Positions 19,604 to 32,182 of a stretch of DNA of 64,000 nucleotides are shown here, piece by piece (the stretch's first letter is position 1; the number at the start of each line of letters is the position of its first letter). Below the pieces are notes generated by a model, which saw only the letters and a list, made by a program, of their open reading frames with translations, did not search any database and was not told where the DNA came from. Source of the stretch: Chamaecyparis obtusa (lineage: Eukaryota > Streptophyta > Pinopsida > Cupressales > Cupressaceae); contig BSBK01005645.1 of NCBI GenBank assembly GCA_027943335.1, forward strand, positions 312,501 through 376,500. The letters are read 5' to 3'. The position numbers and the translations under genes were made by a program.

Positions 19604-20930
19604 TATTAAAAATATGGGATTGACAATTTTGGGATTTCTACATACAAATCAAATGAGAGACACCCTTGTTCTATGTAAGATTCATTCAAAATTCTACACT
19701 CAAAGTAGAAGTACCCTAGTGTTGTTAACAACTTAAGCTTAGGGTAGTTTATTGTTATGGATTGTCTTTGACTTATTACCAATTATTTAATATTAGACCC
19801 ACAAGTTACAACATTATGCAACCCAACATAGTTATTTGAGTTCTTGCATGAGTAGGCTTTGTGAAATGAGGTAGGCCAATGAATTATCAATCATTGGGAC
19901 TTCTTTCACAATTTAAGTAATGAGATGGTTGAATGACAAAATGATATTAGAAATGGGTGAGTGGGGAAGGTCATGTAAACAATAGATGGGGAGTTGACTG
20001 GCTTTTGATGGAAATCACTTGCATTTGATACCTTCTACCTACTTAAGAGGTAAACATTAACACCTTCCAGATTGCAATGCTATTATAATTTTTTATTATG
20101 TGAATGCACATATTCTCAATTTTTTGATCTTATCTAACTTAATAACATAAATGACGTGTTGATACTACATTGTCTACTTCATAAGTTGACAATGTTATTA
20201 GGTTGGAATAAGATTAGTGATTTTAGAATGTGTGCTATACAACTATTGGCCTAAGCAATATTTTCACTTGACATAGCTTTATCATCCATAATTCCTTTAT
20301 AGTTCCACTAGCAACAAAGAACTCATTGCACATGTAGATTAACTATATTCCATTAAGAAGTACGTCTCTCTTTGCAATTTTAATTCTTTTTTCCTAAAAT
20401 GTTATAGCCTACAAATCCTTAAACCTTGTATTACAATTACAAGTGTTGCATAAACAACTTATTTAAGTCAATATAGTAAATCTTAGAACTCATTGCACAC
20501 ATACATTGATTGTATAATGAATACATGGCATGTCATAAGCCATGATTAACATAGATAATACAAAATATATTTTGATATATGATTATATTCTTAACTAATT
20601 CCTTGTATGAGTAAATGTGATTAGTCAATAATATCCAATGTTTTGAATAAAACCATTATATAAAAATAAATAATATTATTTTACTGTTGCACTAATTATA
20701 TATATACATAATAAGTATTCATTATTGATCAATGAAGGTAAATAATGCTATAGATATTCATTATTAAATATGCATACATAATAGATATATATGCATAGTA
20801 AATATTTATTATTAATCAATGAATTTTTTATTTATATTCATTATATAAATATATTTAAAATAATATAATCATTACTAAACATATTAACAAATACATAAAT
20901 AAATTAATTAATACAAAAGTATTACCGTCG
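19604..20930. other. Very AT-rich intergenic DNA
   Basis: Nothing coding. Between 20,640 and 20,900 there are degenerate duplications of ATTCATTATTGATCAATGAA-like words. Confidence 0.4.
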
Positions 20931-21108
20931 ATGCATATATATAAAACTAGCAATCACAACTTAGTGTGCAATGGGTACGCTAAAGACGTTTGGAAGTTCT
21001 CATGGATTTTCGTGCACCTTTCTTCTCTCTCCCCTTTTCCTCTCTCCCTCCTCTTTTTATTACATGCCAGATCTGCAACATATCATTTCATGTCTCTTTT
21101 CTCTCTAG
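20931..21108 (+). other. Pyrimidine-rich leader before the ribozyme motif
   Basis: CTCTCTCCCC and CTCTCTCCCTCC tracts lead into the hammerhead motif, as in copy A. It is probably the retained 5' side of a Penelope-like long repeat. No reverse transcriptase remnant is present nearby. Confidence 0.35.
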
Positions 21109-21151
21109 CATCCTGATGATGGATCATGTAGTATGATCCGAAACGTTGATG
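21109..21151 (+). ncRNA. Hammerhead ribozyme motif with intact core (copy B)
   Basis: Reads CATC (stem I, 21109-21112), CTGATGA (21113-21119), one extra T, GGATCA (21121-21126), 7-nt loop, TGATCC (21134-21139), GAAAC (21140-21144), GTT, and GATG (21148-21151) pairing with CATC. Both invariant core boxes are exact and stems I and II pair perfectly. Stem III would be a two-base AC:GT as in the minimal hammerheads of Penelope-like elements, with cleavage predicted after the T at 21147. The single unpaired T before stem II and the tiny stem III make single-molecule activity uncertain; such minimal forms are thought to act as dimers. Confidence 0.75.
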
Positions 21152-22049
21152 GAAAAAAGGAATACACAATTGAATCCATAAACTAGCACTTAGTTCTATT
21201 AAGAAAAAAATGGTCTACTTTTTTTATACAATTGTGTAGTTAATGAGATCAATTAGTATTCTATTTAGTGAATGATAATTTTATGTGAAAAATGTGTCTT
21301 AGTGGAGAAATCATAGCTTCAAATTAGTTATGCTTCCACTTATAAGGATCCAAACATGACTGGAAATTTAAATGTTGGTAGAGTATTCATAGTTTTCTTT
21401 TCAAAGACATGTCAAGGTCACGACTTGCATATATTATCATTATATGAACCTAAGTATGATTCTAGTGTTTGGAATAGGTTGTTTGAGTTCAATTTTATCA
21501 TTTCAGATTTTGGGCTAAGCTTAAATATAGTATATTAGAAAGGGAAAAATATTTAGTTTAATACATTATTCTAGCTATAGTGTATGGTTGACGATGTGAT
21601 AAACAAGAATAGTATCAGTTTATACATATTCTAATGTACTTCCTAATTAGCTCACACATAATCACAATGTTGGTGGAAAGGAGAAATTATAGAAAGGCCT
21701 AAACCTACTGACAATGAAGGTCAGAAACCATGTGACAAAGTTTTTATAGCAATGAAATCTAAAGTTCACCATCTACATAGGGTTCAAGAAAGATATGGTG
21801 TTTTTTTGTCTCTATCTTTGATACTCTTTTATTACACTTGTTAGTGGTGTGTCTCGTAATGCTATGACCAAGACCATTGAACTTATCATGTCTGTTCATT
21901 TCCTTTTTTAGTATGGAATACAAAATTTCCTTTTAGTGTATAGAGTATGAATTCACAAAGCACAACAAACACATTCATCAAGCTAGCTTTAATTACTGCC
22001 AGAAATACATCTTCTTCGTTGACATGTCGGTTATGCACAAAATAAAATT
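21152..22049. other. Intergenic, nothing recognised
   Basis: The first 60 bases match the region after copies A and C (ACACAAT..AATCCA..AACTA). The rest is AT-rich without supportable features. Confidence 0.4.
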
Positions 22050-22052
22050 TTG

Positions 22053-22312
22053 GTGAGGAAGAGGAAAGCTTGGTGTTTGTCTCGGAGATAATTGGAAGCG
22101 ACAAATTACACTTGAGCGCAACCATTATAAGGGACGAAGATAACTATGCTAGGGGAGAAATTGTGGGTTCTCTGGAGAGAATTATCAGATTCTTCTTTGA
22201 CGGGCCCATTGTCAACGATAGAAAAGTTTTTTTTTGCATTGACTCGAGAAAACCATGTAAAGAAAGCGATCGAGAGCTGGTCTGCAATGTACTCTACGTC
22301 TCTCAAAACTAG
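22053..22312 (+). CDS. Open frame with protein-like composition, unidentified
   Basis: Open from about 22,053 to TAG 22310-22312. It begins with an acidic GEEEESLVFVSEIIG stretch and contains RDEDNYARGEIVG and FFDGPIVNDRKVFF. It could be the last exon of an unknown gene or a relic. No splice partner and no family recognised. Confidence 0.2.
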
Positions 22313-23065
22313 AGCAATAGTTTAGCTCACTCTTCCCAAACTGACCAACTTATTCAATGCCTATTTTCTTTGAAGGTACCACCCTGCATGGCAACCAATA
22401 ACCTACTGCGATGAGCTTTTCAACAATAACCTCAACATTCACTTAGATCTTAGATAATCTCACTTGGACCTTGACAAGCTTTTCAAGACTTCATTCATAG
22501 AATTTTGTGGTCACCATTATTTCATCCATAGTCTTTGATTCATTTATATTTATCCTCATCTTCATCACAAATCTAATTATTTATCTAAGCATACAATGGA
22601 CAATTTTGCCAGCTATAATTGAGCAATACAATTAGCATTAGGAAAACAAGATTTAACCCATGGACAAAATAACCCCATAAGATTATAGAGAAAGGAAAAC
22701 AAAATTAATAAATTACAAGTATATTTCTAAAAAACTTTTTTATTCAAATTTTGTTTGTGTTGTAGTATAGCACCGACTTGAACATTTATTTGTAATATAT
22801 TTTGCACAATGCCAGATCATTTTATTGACAGCTTGATGAAGCAAAAATGTGTAACCAATTAAAATGAGTAATTTCTTCTTTTTTTGACTTGTTAAAAATT
22901 GAAGAGGCACAATATATATTAAAAATTATGAAGAATTTCTCGATTCCCTAAATGTATATTTATTTTTGTGTACTTTTATAGAATGAGTACCTCACACACG
23001 ATATAAACTAGCTAGTCAAATTATGACACTTAATGGCTTTGGCATCATTTAAAATTTGATAGGTA
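22313..23065. other. Intergenic, nothing recognised
   Basis: AT-rich sequence without a supportable open frame or repeat. Confidence 0.35.
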
Positions 23066-23459
23066 AATAATCAACAGGAATTTCATGGATAGTGCGGTTG
23101 TTGATTGCTTGGAAGAAGCGTTGGAGGTTGTATACAGAGATCTGTGGTGCTTTCACGAAAAAATAATTGATCTGCAGGTGAGATGGTCTTCAGATGGCCT
23201 GCTGCTTGAGTTCAAAGGCATAACATATCCATGCAGATTTGGTTGCAAAGATTGTAAGGGGGACTTTTGAATTTCTCCAGTGGCTTGCATCACAGATGCA
23301 TTTTCTGTGTCAATTGGTCGACATTGGAGTTGATCTGCACATCATCGGAGAGAAAATTAGGGAAGATTTAAGAATGCTTACAAACTGTTTGACAAAATGC
23401 TCTTGCTTTTTATCCGGGACAGCAACAAAACATTGCACGAGAACTGTTTGACGGAATGA
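23066..23459 (+). CDS. Possible exons of an unidentified gene
   Basis: An open stretch reading MDSAVVDCLEEALEVVYRDL, then WCFHEKIIDLQ, ends at CTGCAG followed by GTGAGA (23,177), a donor-like site. A second open frame lies at 23,239-23,451, with FLQWLASQMHFLCQLVDIG and EKIREDLRML. Both look like helical protein. I do not recognise them. They lie just upstream of the LINE and could also be its 5' part. Confidence 0.25.
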
Positions 23460-23523
23460 CTGAATCCTGTCTGAGACTGTGTCACATTTAACTGCTTACT
23501 ACTTTACAACAGCAGGGGAAGAT

Positions 23524-24414
23524 GGCCATGGAACCCCCACCCGATACAAATACATATAAGCAAATAGTGGACCACTTGAATAAGTTGGAAATTGGTGATG
23601 CAGATCTGAAAGACACATGTCTTTCTTTATCCAATGTTTCCCAAAAGTTCCTTGATCGACTCCTTGGAATAGAAGTAGCAAATCAATCACTCAACGACAA
23701 CATGGAAACCCTTCTAAAATTTCCACTCTCAAACAACACGATGTAACTGATCGAGTTCTTTTACACAGTTTCTCATCCACCTTCACATCACAAGCAACAG
23801 GTATTCAAACTGATTTGGAATCTTTCATTGCACAACTGATTTGGAATCTTTCATTGCACAACTGAATGAACTCGACAGCATCAAAATAGAACAAGCTGAT
23901 TTGGTTGCCAAACATTCTTCACTAATGACCGAAACAGAGGAGAAAGTCAAATCCTGGGCCTATATCTGCAATAACAACGCTATTGTTGCACCTCTCTCCG
24001 GTGTTGTGGAGTTAGTCCAGGGTAAGATGATTGATGAACGCGTGAGACGAAAACACGAATTGAATCTATGTGTCTGTGGTCTCCCCCTACTGCTGATCCA
24101 TCCTCTGCTGGACAATCCTCCTCAAGGATCAGCTTGATATTCCCGATATTACACTCAACAGTTGTTGGTTTGACCGGGATGGTACACTTGTCATCAGGTT
24201 CTCTTCCCTACACGATCGGTTACAGGTTCTTAGAACGAAGAGGAAATTATTCACTCTTCCCTCGAAGATTTTTTTGGATGAGGATCTCACTAGATCACAG
24301 ATGGCAGAATTGAAACAAGCCAAATCCCTAGTTGCTAAGGCTAGACGCAGTGGGAAATGGGCAATTGTTAGGAATCTTAGAGCAGTTATTCAAGATTCTC
24401 CCCCTACTAGGTAG
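23524..24414 (+). pseudogene. LINE 1 ORF1-like (RNA-binding) protein, broken
   Basis: The N-terminal part is a helical, coiled-coil-like region (VDHLNKLEIGDADLKDTCLS, then FIAQLNELDSIKIEQ). The end resembles the L1-type ORF1 C-terminal domain: ITLNSCWFDRDGTLVIRFSS, then FLDEDLTRSQMAELKQAKSL, then RRSGKWAIVRN. The frame is broken near 23,740 and again by a 26-bp tandem duplication at 23,809-23,860, then near 24,080. In LINEs this protein binds and chaperones the element RNA. Confidence 0.65.
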
Positions 24415-24508
24415 GAACCGAGACAAGCCGCTAAGGCTAAATGATGGTCACACCAGTAGTTGAGTAGGGGTGGGCCACCCCCCCTCTAGCTCTCTTCTCC
24501 TTAACTAG

Positions 24509-27500
24509 TGGAACGGTAACGGTTCTCTTTGGTCATTACCAGGTCTTCTTCAGGATGCAGTCAAGTCTGCTGATATCTTGGTGGCTACGGAGACACATGA
24601 GAGTCCTGGACGTCCCCTCCCGAGTTTCATTGGTTATCAGTGGTTATCTATACACAGAGAGGAGGTCTGCACTTCTGGTGGTCTACGGGGCTTTGGTGGT
24701 GTGGCCTGTTTGATTCGCGACAAGATTTTTAGCGCTACCTCTATAGTCCTTTCAAACACATTTGCTAGATTCATGTGGATCTAGGTACACCATGCTGGTC
24801 ACCGCTAGAGAGATATCTTCATCATGGTTTGCTACTTCCCACCGGCCTCCTCGCCGTATGACATTCATAGTGCCCAGGATGGGGATCCTTTTCAAGATCT
24901 TCTGGAGGGCATCTCTAGATTTAGTGCCTCGGGTGATATCCTCATCCTTGTAGATTTCAATGCATGGACTAAGGAGTTACAGTCACCTATACATGACCGG
25001 GACACTAATTGGACATGCACTTCCGAGTTAGATCCGACCAGACTTGGGCTTCAACGTACCTCAGAGGACTACATCGAGTCGTTATCCACTTATGGTCGCC
25101 ACCTCCTCCAGCTTTGTGAGTTTCAATCTGATCATTCTGAATGACCTTTCTTTCTTTCCCGGTTCTGAGCTTTTCACATGCTGGCCTCATTGTGATGGCG
25201 CTAGTGTGGTCGATTATGTGTTCACTGCAGCCTCCTTTATCCCCTCCATCTACCACTTCACCATCTCCCACCTTCCTTTGGCTGATCATGCTCTACTGAG
25301 CCTCATGCTCCGTTTCTCCCCCCTTCGCCCACCCCACCCTCCCAGCCTCTTGACTATTTTGGGACACACCCATAACCATGTCTGCTTCCACTATGTTGAA
25401 GGGGATTGTGACCTTTTCACCTTCCACCTACGTTGACTCCTCTCCCCTATGAGCTTTTCTGAATGTAGCCATGTTAACTCCATGTTTGATCTACTGACCA
25501 AGGCTATTTGGGAGTCGGCTTTCCTTTCCATCCCCCATCGCCCTATCTTCAAATCTAGACATAGAAACACTTGCCCCATGAACTGTTGGTTCGACGATGA
25601 CTATAAAGCTTTCCACAACAGATTACGTTCAGCCTTTGAGTCACTCCCTTCAAATTCTGTTGATCTTCATTACTCCTACCACCGGTTTCTTCGCGCGAAG
25701 AAACATTCTTTCATTGCTTCACAGTGCAGAGCCTTGTGTAACACACTTATCCAGGATCCTAAGCTCTTTTGGCGTACCTTATTCCTGCGGAACCCCCCTC
25801 CATCCTCCACCATCAACCTTTCCTCCCTCATCTCTCACACCTCCACTCTCTATGACATCCTGGGCCAGCCATCTCTCTACCTCATCCCACCCCCTCATTG
25901 CCATATCTTCACTGCATCTAGCATTCATGAGGCCATCAAATCTATGAGATGCAGTAGAGCTGCCAACGAGGATGGTTTTCAGACAGAGCTCCTCAAGCTC
26001 GGTATCACGGTGCTAGGTTATTATCTTCCCATACTCTTTAATAGAGTGGCTTGCACTGGCTTCCCTGAGGCTTGGTCGAGACATGTGATTCATCCGATCC
26101 ATAAGACTAGATTGATCTTAGACCCCGCCAACTACAGAACCATCATGATTGGGCATACCTTTGCCAAACTCTATGCCACGACATTGAACACTATCCTTTC
26201 TTCACAACTTGATAGGTTGGACTGTAGGGCTAGAGGTCAAGCCAGTTTCTGTGCAAATTACCAGACCATGGACCACATTTTGACACTATGGGCGATCATT
26301 GAGGAGGCTCGCTATCGCTCTGCAAAAGTCTATTGCTTCTTCATTGACTTTCGTAAGGCATTTGATTTCATCCCCCGGGTGGCCCTTTTTCAGAGACTTT
26401 GAGACATTGGGATATCTAAGATTCTTTTGACTGGCATTATGAGACTTTACTAGCGTGTTGAGGGCAGATTCAGGACTCCAGACGACTTCTCATATCCTAT
26501 TCAGAGCACTATTAGGGTGAAACAGGGATGCCCTCTTTCCCCCACCTTATTTGGCATCTACATTGACGAGCTCTAGGGTTTCATCAAAGAATCGTCTCTC
26601 CCAGGTGATGGCTACTATTTACACCAGGTCTTAGTTTCCATTATTCTTTTTGTTGATGATGTGATTCTCTTAGCCTCCTCACCTGAGGGTCTCTAGAGAA
26701 TTCTTGATATCTTGGCCTCCTTTTTTGATTTGAGACAGCTTGTGGTTAATCTAGGGAAGACACAGATCATGGTCTTCAACTGCTTGAAGACCTCACATTT
26801 ACACTTCTACTTCCAGGGACAAGAGATCAAGATTGCCTCCGCATACACATACCTCGGGGTTAAGTTTTTCGGCCCTCACTTCAGTTTGAGACTTGCTATT
26901 CAGCCTAGAATCAGAAAAGGGATGGGTTCCCTCACCCTGATTGAGAGACAATGCTTTAGACACCACTTTCAGGACATCTCATCCAAGTTATCCCTCCTGG
27001 ATTCTCTGGTTAGACCTATTGTACTCTATGGCTCTGTTGTTTGGGGACCATCTCTTCTTGATTCTGACTAGGCCTCTATTGAGCATATACAGACTCTCCT
27101 CCTTCAACGTATCATCGGATATCATCGTACCACCTCCCACGGGATCATCATGGCTGAGTTCGGGGCTCGTCCCTTTAGGTTGGGAGTCATCTTCAACCTG
27201 GTTTGGTTTCTTCACTACCTACGGTGCTTTGCAAACTCTTCGGATGGCCAGAGTAGATACTCTTACCTTACCTATTGCTCTTTTGTTGAGCTAGCTAGAT
27301 CTGACACCTCCTCTAGAGCTCGTTGCTGGTATGCTCAGGCCACTTCCATTTTGGGTTCCATTGGGATTGATATTGATCACCTACTCCCCTTTTAGTTTTC
27401 TTTGGACGCTCTGGCTCATCTTCTCCCCTACATACAAGAGTTGAATGAGCATGTTAGACTTGACATCTATAGGCAGCACATCATCTCGACCTGGACCAAC

Positions 27501-28130
27501 CCTAGAGGGGGCTTATGTCTGAGGATGGATTTTTATACTGAGCACTTCTTACACATCTAGGATAGGATCATCGTTCGACCCAGATATTTATCACAACATT
27601 GGTGCCATGCTCTTTGGATCGCGCTGGGATCTTTCAGAGTCAACTCTCACTGCCTGTGAGCACAGACTAATCATCACATTGACAAAGAGGATCACATTTG
27701 TAGTTTATGCACATTGTCTGAGACTGAGACTGAGGCACATTTTATTTTCCGCTGCCCTATATACTATGAGATCAAAGGGAGATTCTATTGCTTATTCAGA
27801 GAATGCAGCTCCTTGACTTCCTTCTTTTGTTACTCTGACCAAAGATGTTTGGGATGACTCTTTGACCATACCCTACAACTTCTATTTCCCCAGAAGCAGG
27901 TCATCGAGAAGCTCATTACATATTTCTTATCGCCCTCACCCCTGACTCAGGGTGTGAAGTGGCCCTCATGTGCCTCCACCATCGGTCACTCTAGATCTAT
28001 GAGACCTTGCAGTGCTTCTACCCATCAACAACAGACCACCAACAAATCACGGCGATGGGTCCATACCCATATTCTTCTGGGTCATTATCCTTCTGTGTTG
28101 GATTTCTTTCTGCTCGAGAAGGACCCCTAG
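24509..28130 (+). pseudogene. LINE 1 ORF2: endonuclease and reverse transcriptase, with many stops
   Basis: Endonuclease: starts at TGGAACGGTAACGG (WNGNG), with ILVATETHE (catalytic Glu) and ILILVDFNAW, the DFN motif. Reverse transcriptase: SMRCSRAANEDGFQTELL, ANYRTIMIGHTFAKLYA, GQASFCANYQTMDHILT, CFFIDFRKAFDFIPR, KQGCPLSPTLFGIYIDEL, then FVDD where YADD is usual, and YTYLGVKF. A Cys/His stretch (CSLCTLSETETEAHFIFRC) is near the end. One frameshift lies near 25,115; from there to 28,130 the frame is kept but holds ten stops: TGA at 25434, 26400, 27657 and 27855, TAG at 26451, 26574, 26694, 27069, 27393 and 27558. Two more TAG lie at 24782 and 24806. It is not functional. Confidence 0.88.
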
Positions 28131-28312
28131 TCCTTGCCCTGGTGGTTCTTTGTTCTCTACTTCTTGTTTGGTTCCTTGTTCTTTTAACATGTTCCTGTGA
28201 CCACTGTTTGGTGGTCCGCTAGTTTCTTGCTATTTTGGTTGTATGATTTCTGTCCCTTAGACCCTTGTTGGTCTTCCATTGGACATTAATAAATTTATCT
28301 TATCTTATCTTA

Positions 28313-29385
28313 CAGAAACCCCTAGAAAAATTTAATATAATGTTCAAAAAATTATATTAAAAAATATTTTTTATGAATTTTGATTTCTCTTTTTCTTATC
28401 ACTCTACACACTCTTAATTATTCTCCCCTTCTTCCTTCATTTACTTCTCTTAATTCTACCACTTTATATATCCTCTTAGTGCCTCTTCATAATGCCTTTT
28501 GACTTATATCTTTTCATAATAACTCTTATTTAGCTTATTCCCGTGAATTTGTTTTTATTTTTATAATTGTTTACCATTTTATAAGTTATTTAAGCATATT
28601 AAAGATGTTTTAAGGCTATTTTATGGGTATTTAATGGATATATGGTCTTAAAATGACCTAAATATCCTCTATGGTGCCTCACAATCCCTTTTTTAGCATA
28701 CAAACTTGATCTAAAATGACCATGGGTTATTTTGACCCTAGGTTATTGTGTCCTTGGGTTATTATGGTGGGGTTATTGTATCTAGGGTTATTTTGGTCAG
28801 GTTATTATGTCTGGTTACCGGAAAACAAAGCTGAATACAATGAACCATAATATTGTCATTAGTTTATGCTAATACATCCTATAAAATTCTTGGTCCACCT
28901 TACCAAACATACTTTTAACCTTTACAAGTCTTCTATTTTTACATAAGGTGCTCACCCTCCTTCACCCAGGAGGTAGATTATTGTGACCAACAAGCATAGT
29001 TAGTAGAATTACCTCGGCCTAATCAATACAACCTAGGGTGGGGTGGAATATTCATGATCATGGAGTAGAGATTGACATAAATAGGTGGTAGGATAAGGAG
29101 GATTTTTGTTTAGATGGAATCAACAATAGACATGGAATCAAACATAGGCTATCAATTTCAATGAATCGACCATCGATCTGCCCTACACATAAATGTATAT
29201 AGCCTACTTTCTACACAAGCAAACGCCTACACAACTCAATAGTCAGAGGGGCAGATGCAACAATATATATTCAATAGTTAATCCAAATGGCTTTGGAAGG
29301 AGAGAGTCTGTAGAGCCCGTTGTTTACCTTTATGGGAGATTAGTTGTTGAGGTAGATGCCATTACTTATACGTAAACATCAACAC
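28313..29385. other. Intergenic between LINE 1 and element 2
   Basis: AT-rich, with short tandem GGGTTATTNTG-like words at 28,725-28,820. No gene recognised. Confidence 0.4.
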
Positions 29386-29388
29386 TAA

Positions 29389-29413
29389 GGGCCCGTTTGG
29401 TAGCGGGAATTAG
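29389..29413. repeat. Left terminal inverted repeat of element 2
   Basis: GGGCCCGTTTGGTAGCGGG then AATTAG, against the inverted right end with GGGCCCATTTGGTAGCGGG then CATTAG: 23 of 25 match. TAA lies just outside. Confidence 0.9.
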
Positions 29414-29938
29414 GAAATATTGCATTTGATCAAATGCTGGAAATGGTCAAATCATGGATTTGATAATCCGGTTTTTATTTCTAGATTATAGTTGGACCAT
29501 TTGGTTGACCCGGAATATGAGCAAGAAGATGTATTTCCTCTGTTTGGTTCCACTTTTTGAAACTGGAATTGGAATTTGAGTATGATTTTTATTTTTATTT
29601 TTTGAATTGTTTTAATATTTTTTAATATAATAATTTACTTTTATTAATTTATTTTTTTATTTTATTTAATTTTATATAGAAAATCATAAATATATATTTT
29701 TTTAAATGTTATAATTTTTCATTTTTTTTAATAAGGTTAATATTTAACTTTGTTTAATTTTATATTGAAAATCATAACGAAGTCATAAACAACAAAAAAG
29801 TTCACAAGTTTATCAAAATATGTCCACTGTATCTACTTGAAATTCTAAAAAAATTCATGTATCTACAATAGCCCTTTGTTAACCACATTTACGCATATGG
29901 TCCCAACAAAGTAGTGCACAAACTACACAAAGAAAACA
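29414..29938. other. Subterminal noncoding DNA of element 2
   Basis: Resembles the matching part of element 1 in plan (CCGTTTGGTTGACYCGGAA-type words near 29,505 and 8330, then AT-rich DNA) but without close overall identity. No gene. Confidence 0.5.
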
Positions 29939-30313
29939 TCACAGAAACATGATTTCTGCTTTCGCCATTGAAGCAATCTTGGCGGCACTAGCTACCTCTC
30001 GAGCCTTGCACAAGTTGCACTCATTTCCTACATCAAGTATAGATGTAGATGGGGTAGATGTAAATGTGGTTTCATCAACCCACCGAAAATATTGACATCC
30101 ACTATTTCCTTGCAATACCAAATCTACATCAGTTCTTCCTAAAATTATTAGTTGTCACATTATTTTTAAACACAAAATATAATTACATATCCAAACCTTT
30201 TTCCTACTTGGGCAACCCAAAAATTGACGCCCAAGATTACTTGTTGTGTGTGACGTCTTCAACATGCATGGGCCAACACCACATTGACACATAGGCACAT
30301 TGACCGAAGTCAT
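29939..30313 (-). pseudogene. GRF zinc-finger protein relic of element 2
   Basis: Counterpart of the gene at 9019-9473. Exon 1 (30197-30313) reads MTSVNVPMCQCGVGPCMLKT, then SNLGRQFLGC, keeping the CxCG and G-R-x-F signatures. Exon 2 (29939-30108) keeps GCQYFRWVDE, NECNLCKAREVA and MAKAEIMFL. The exons no longer join in frame (one base off at the AAG acceptor, 30,109), and TGA follows MFL where element 1 continues into the membrane segment. So the membrane anchor is lost. Intron position is shared with element 1. Confidence 0.7.
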
Positions 30314-30314
30314 C

Positions 30315-31759
30315 GATGCTATATCAACAAATATTGCATTGTCATTATTTTGTTCATTCATACTAATTATAATTACAATAAAAAGCAACATACTAATGTA
30401 GACTTGCATATTTTTTTGGCTAAGTCGAAGTCTTTGGTTTAAATCACTAAACACTCAAAACAAAATGACAAACCAAAGACAACCATGCAATAAAAAGCAA
30501 TTACTAAGGAACTAAGGAACTAATTATAATTGCAATAAAAAGAAAGATACTAATGTAGACAAAATCTCAAATCAAATTGCAACATGAGAATGTTCAACAA
30601 GCCTGCTACTTTTATTTTCATTTTTACAATTCCTCTCATAACTTCTTCTCCGCTTCAAACAATTGGGAGTTCTTGGGAAAGATGATATGGTCTAGACCTT
30701 ACCCTTTTCGGGCCTGAAAGGATAGTGGTTTTCTGATCCATGGCTTCGATTTCTCTCGAATCAAGTACTTCATGCATGATCATCTACAACTATTGTGCTT
30801 CTTGGTCGTGGCCACTTCCTGCGTAGCTAATTTTTTCTATGCTATCTTCGTTGCCCTGCATGCTTTGTCCTTGTTATATGTTGATTGGACTTGAATTGAG
30901 GGACATTGAAGTCGTTGATCGCTCATCGCTATATTTCCAGGCTTGAAAAGGGCATAGTACAGTACAATTGTCTTACTTGGGTACTACAAATAGTTTGAAG
31001 TGGTGAAGAAATAATGAGAGTTTCTTTCAAATACACTTCATAAAATTTTAGAAACTCCACATAATCAAATCTACTCTAACAATCCATGGTTGATTAAAGA
31101 GACTTTCTATGCTATACTAAAAGGACCAAATAAGACATCTATACTCGTACATAGAAGATGGGGAAGAACAAAATCCAACAACGAAATGGTGGTGTGAAGA
31201 CACCATGCAAAGTTCCCATAATAAAAGTAATACACCAAGGAGTAACATCAGAAATATGGATTGTAAGTTGAAATCATGAACAACATATGTGTACTCTCAG
31301 AACTGTCCATTTTGAATTCTTCGTGAACACGTGTATATAAGATGCCAACCAAAAAAGTAGGTGTTGGAGCAATGTACAAAATTTGTACAAGCTAGAGTAC
31401 TATTTTCAAAAACTACTCCATCTTGTAGTTTTTGTGAATTGCTACAACAACAAACCATGTTTCTAATCTCACCAGAAACAAACCATGATAACAAACAAAC
31501 ATACATTAAATCTGCAATGAAATGTTATACAATCCTTCTCCATGTCAAATTTTATTCTAGATCAAAGGAAAAGAAACCTTATGATCATGTTTCCACAACA
31601 TTAAATAAACTAGCATGAGACATAACTTTTCTAAACATGCTTGCCAGTTGGATTTAACCAATAAAAACAATCCCCATATTAACAATCTCATCAATCAATG
31701 CTTGTGATGTAATATCAGCCACCAAAAAGGATGGAAATACAGAGAGAAATACAGAGGAA
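30315..31759. other. Noncoding DNA of element 2
   Basis: Carries CACCAAGGAGTAACATCAGA near 31,222, a word family shared with element 1. The rest shows no supportable gene. Confidence 0.4.
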
Positions 31760-31764
31760 GAAGA

Positions 31765-32107
31765 AATGGGATAGAGTACAGATGATCAACCCTTTTTTGA
31801 AATACAAGATGTGTTAAAAGGGATTGGGGTCTCTGATGACAAAAGTCCCCACACCATTATGCCAGTACCTCCAAATAAGGAAATGGCCTTACGTCAAGTT
31901 GCAGCTACCAAGGAGATCCCTAAGGATATGATTACCAAGGAAGAAATGGGTGCCATCAAGAATGTATGGGCAGCCAAAATGAAAGAATGGGAAGAACTTG
32001 CCAAGAAAGAAGATTGTTTCAATCTTGGAAGACACAAACAAAGAACAGAAGAACACAAACAAAGACTGAATTCTTCCATTCATTCAAGCATTACTTTAGA
32101 GTCTTGA
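31765..32107 (+). CDS. Unidentified exon-like frame within element 2
   Basis: Open stretch from about 31,767 (TDDQPFFEIQDVLKGIGVSD) through an ATG at 31,811 to TGA 32105-32107. It is lysine- and glutamate-rich with helical character: KEEMGAIKNVWAAKMKEWEE. Composition is protein-like and it lies on the strand opposite to the transposon genes, as the bromodomain fragment does in element 1. That suggests captured host sequence. I do not recognise it. Confidence 0.3.
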
Positions 32108-32182
32108 CAAATGGTGTACCTTTTTTAACAAACCTCTATATTAAATCATTTCAAACTAGTATCTTAAGGCAGAGCTAGACAG

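Larger units (their letters stand above)
23510..28312 (+). mobile_element. LINE retrotransposon 1, full-length but decayed
   Basis: Contains an ORF1-like region, an ORF2 with AP-type endonuclease and reverse transcriptase, and a 3' tail of TTATCTTATCTTATCTTA at 28,295-28,312 right after AATAAAT. The 5' end is placed just before the ATG at 23,524 and is approximate; a target duplication was not identified. Coding decay is mainly by in-frame TAG and TGA. Confidence 0.85.
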
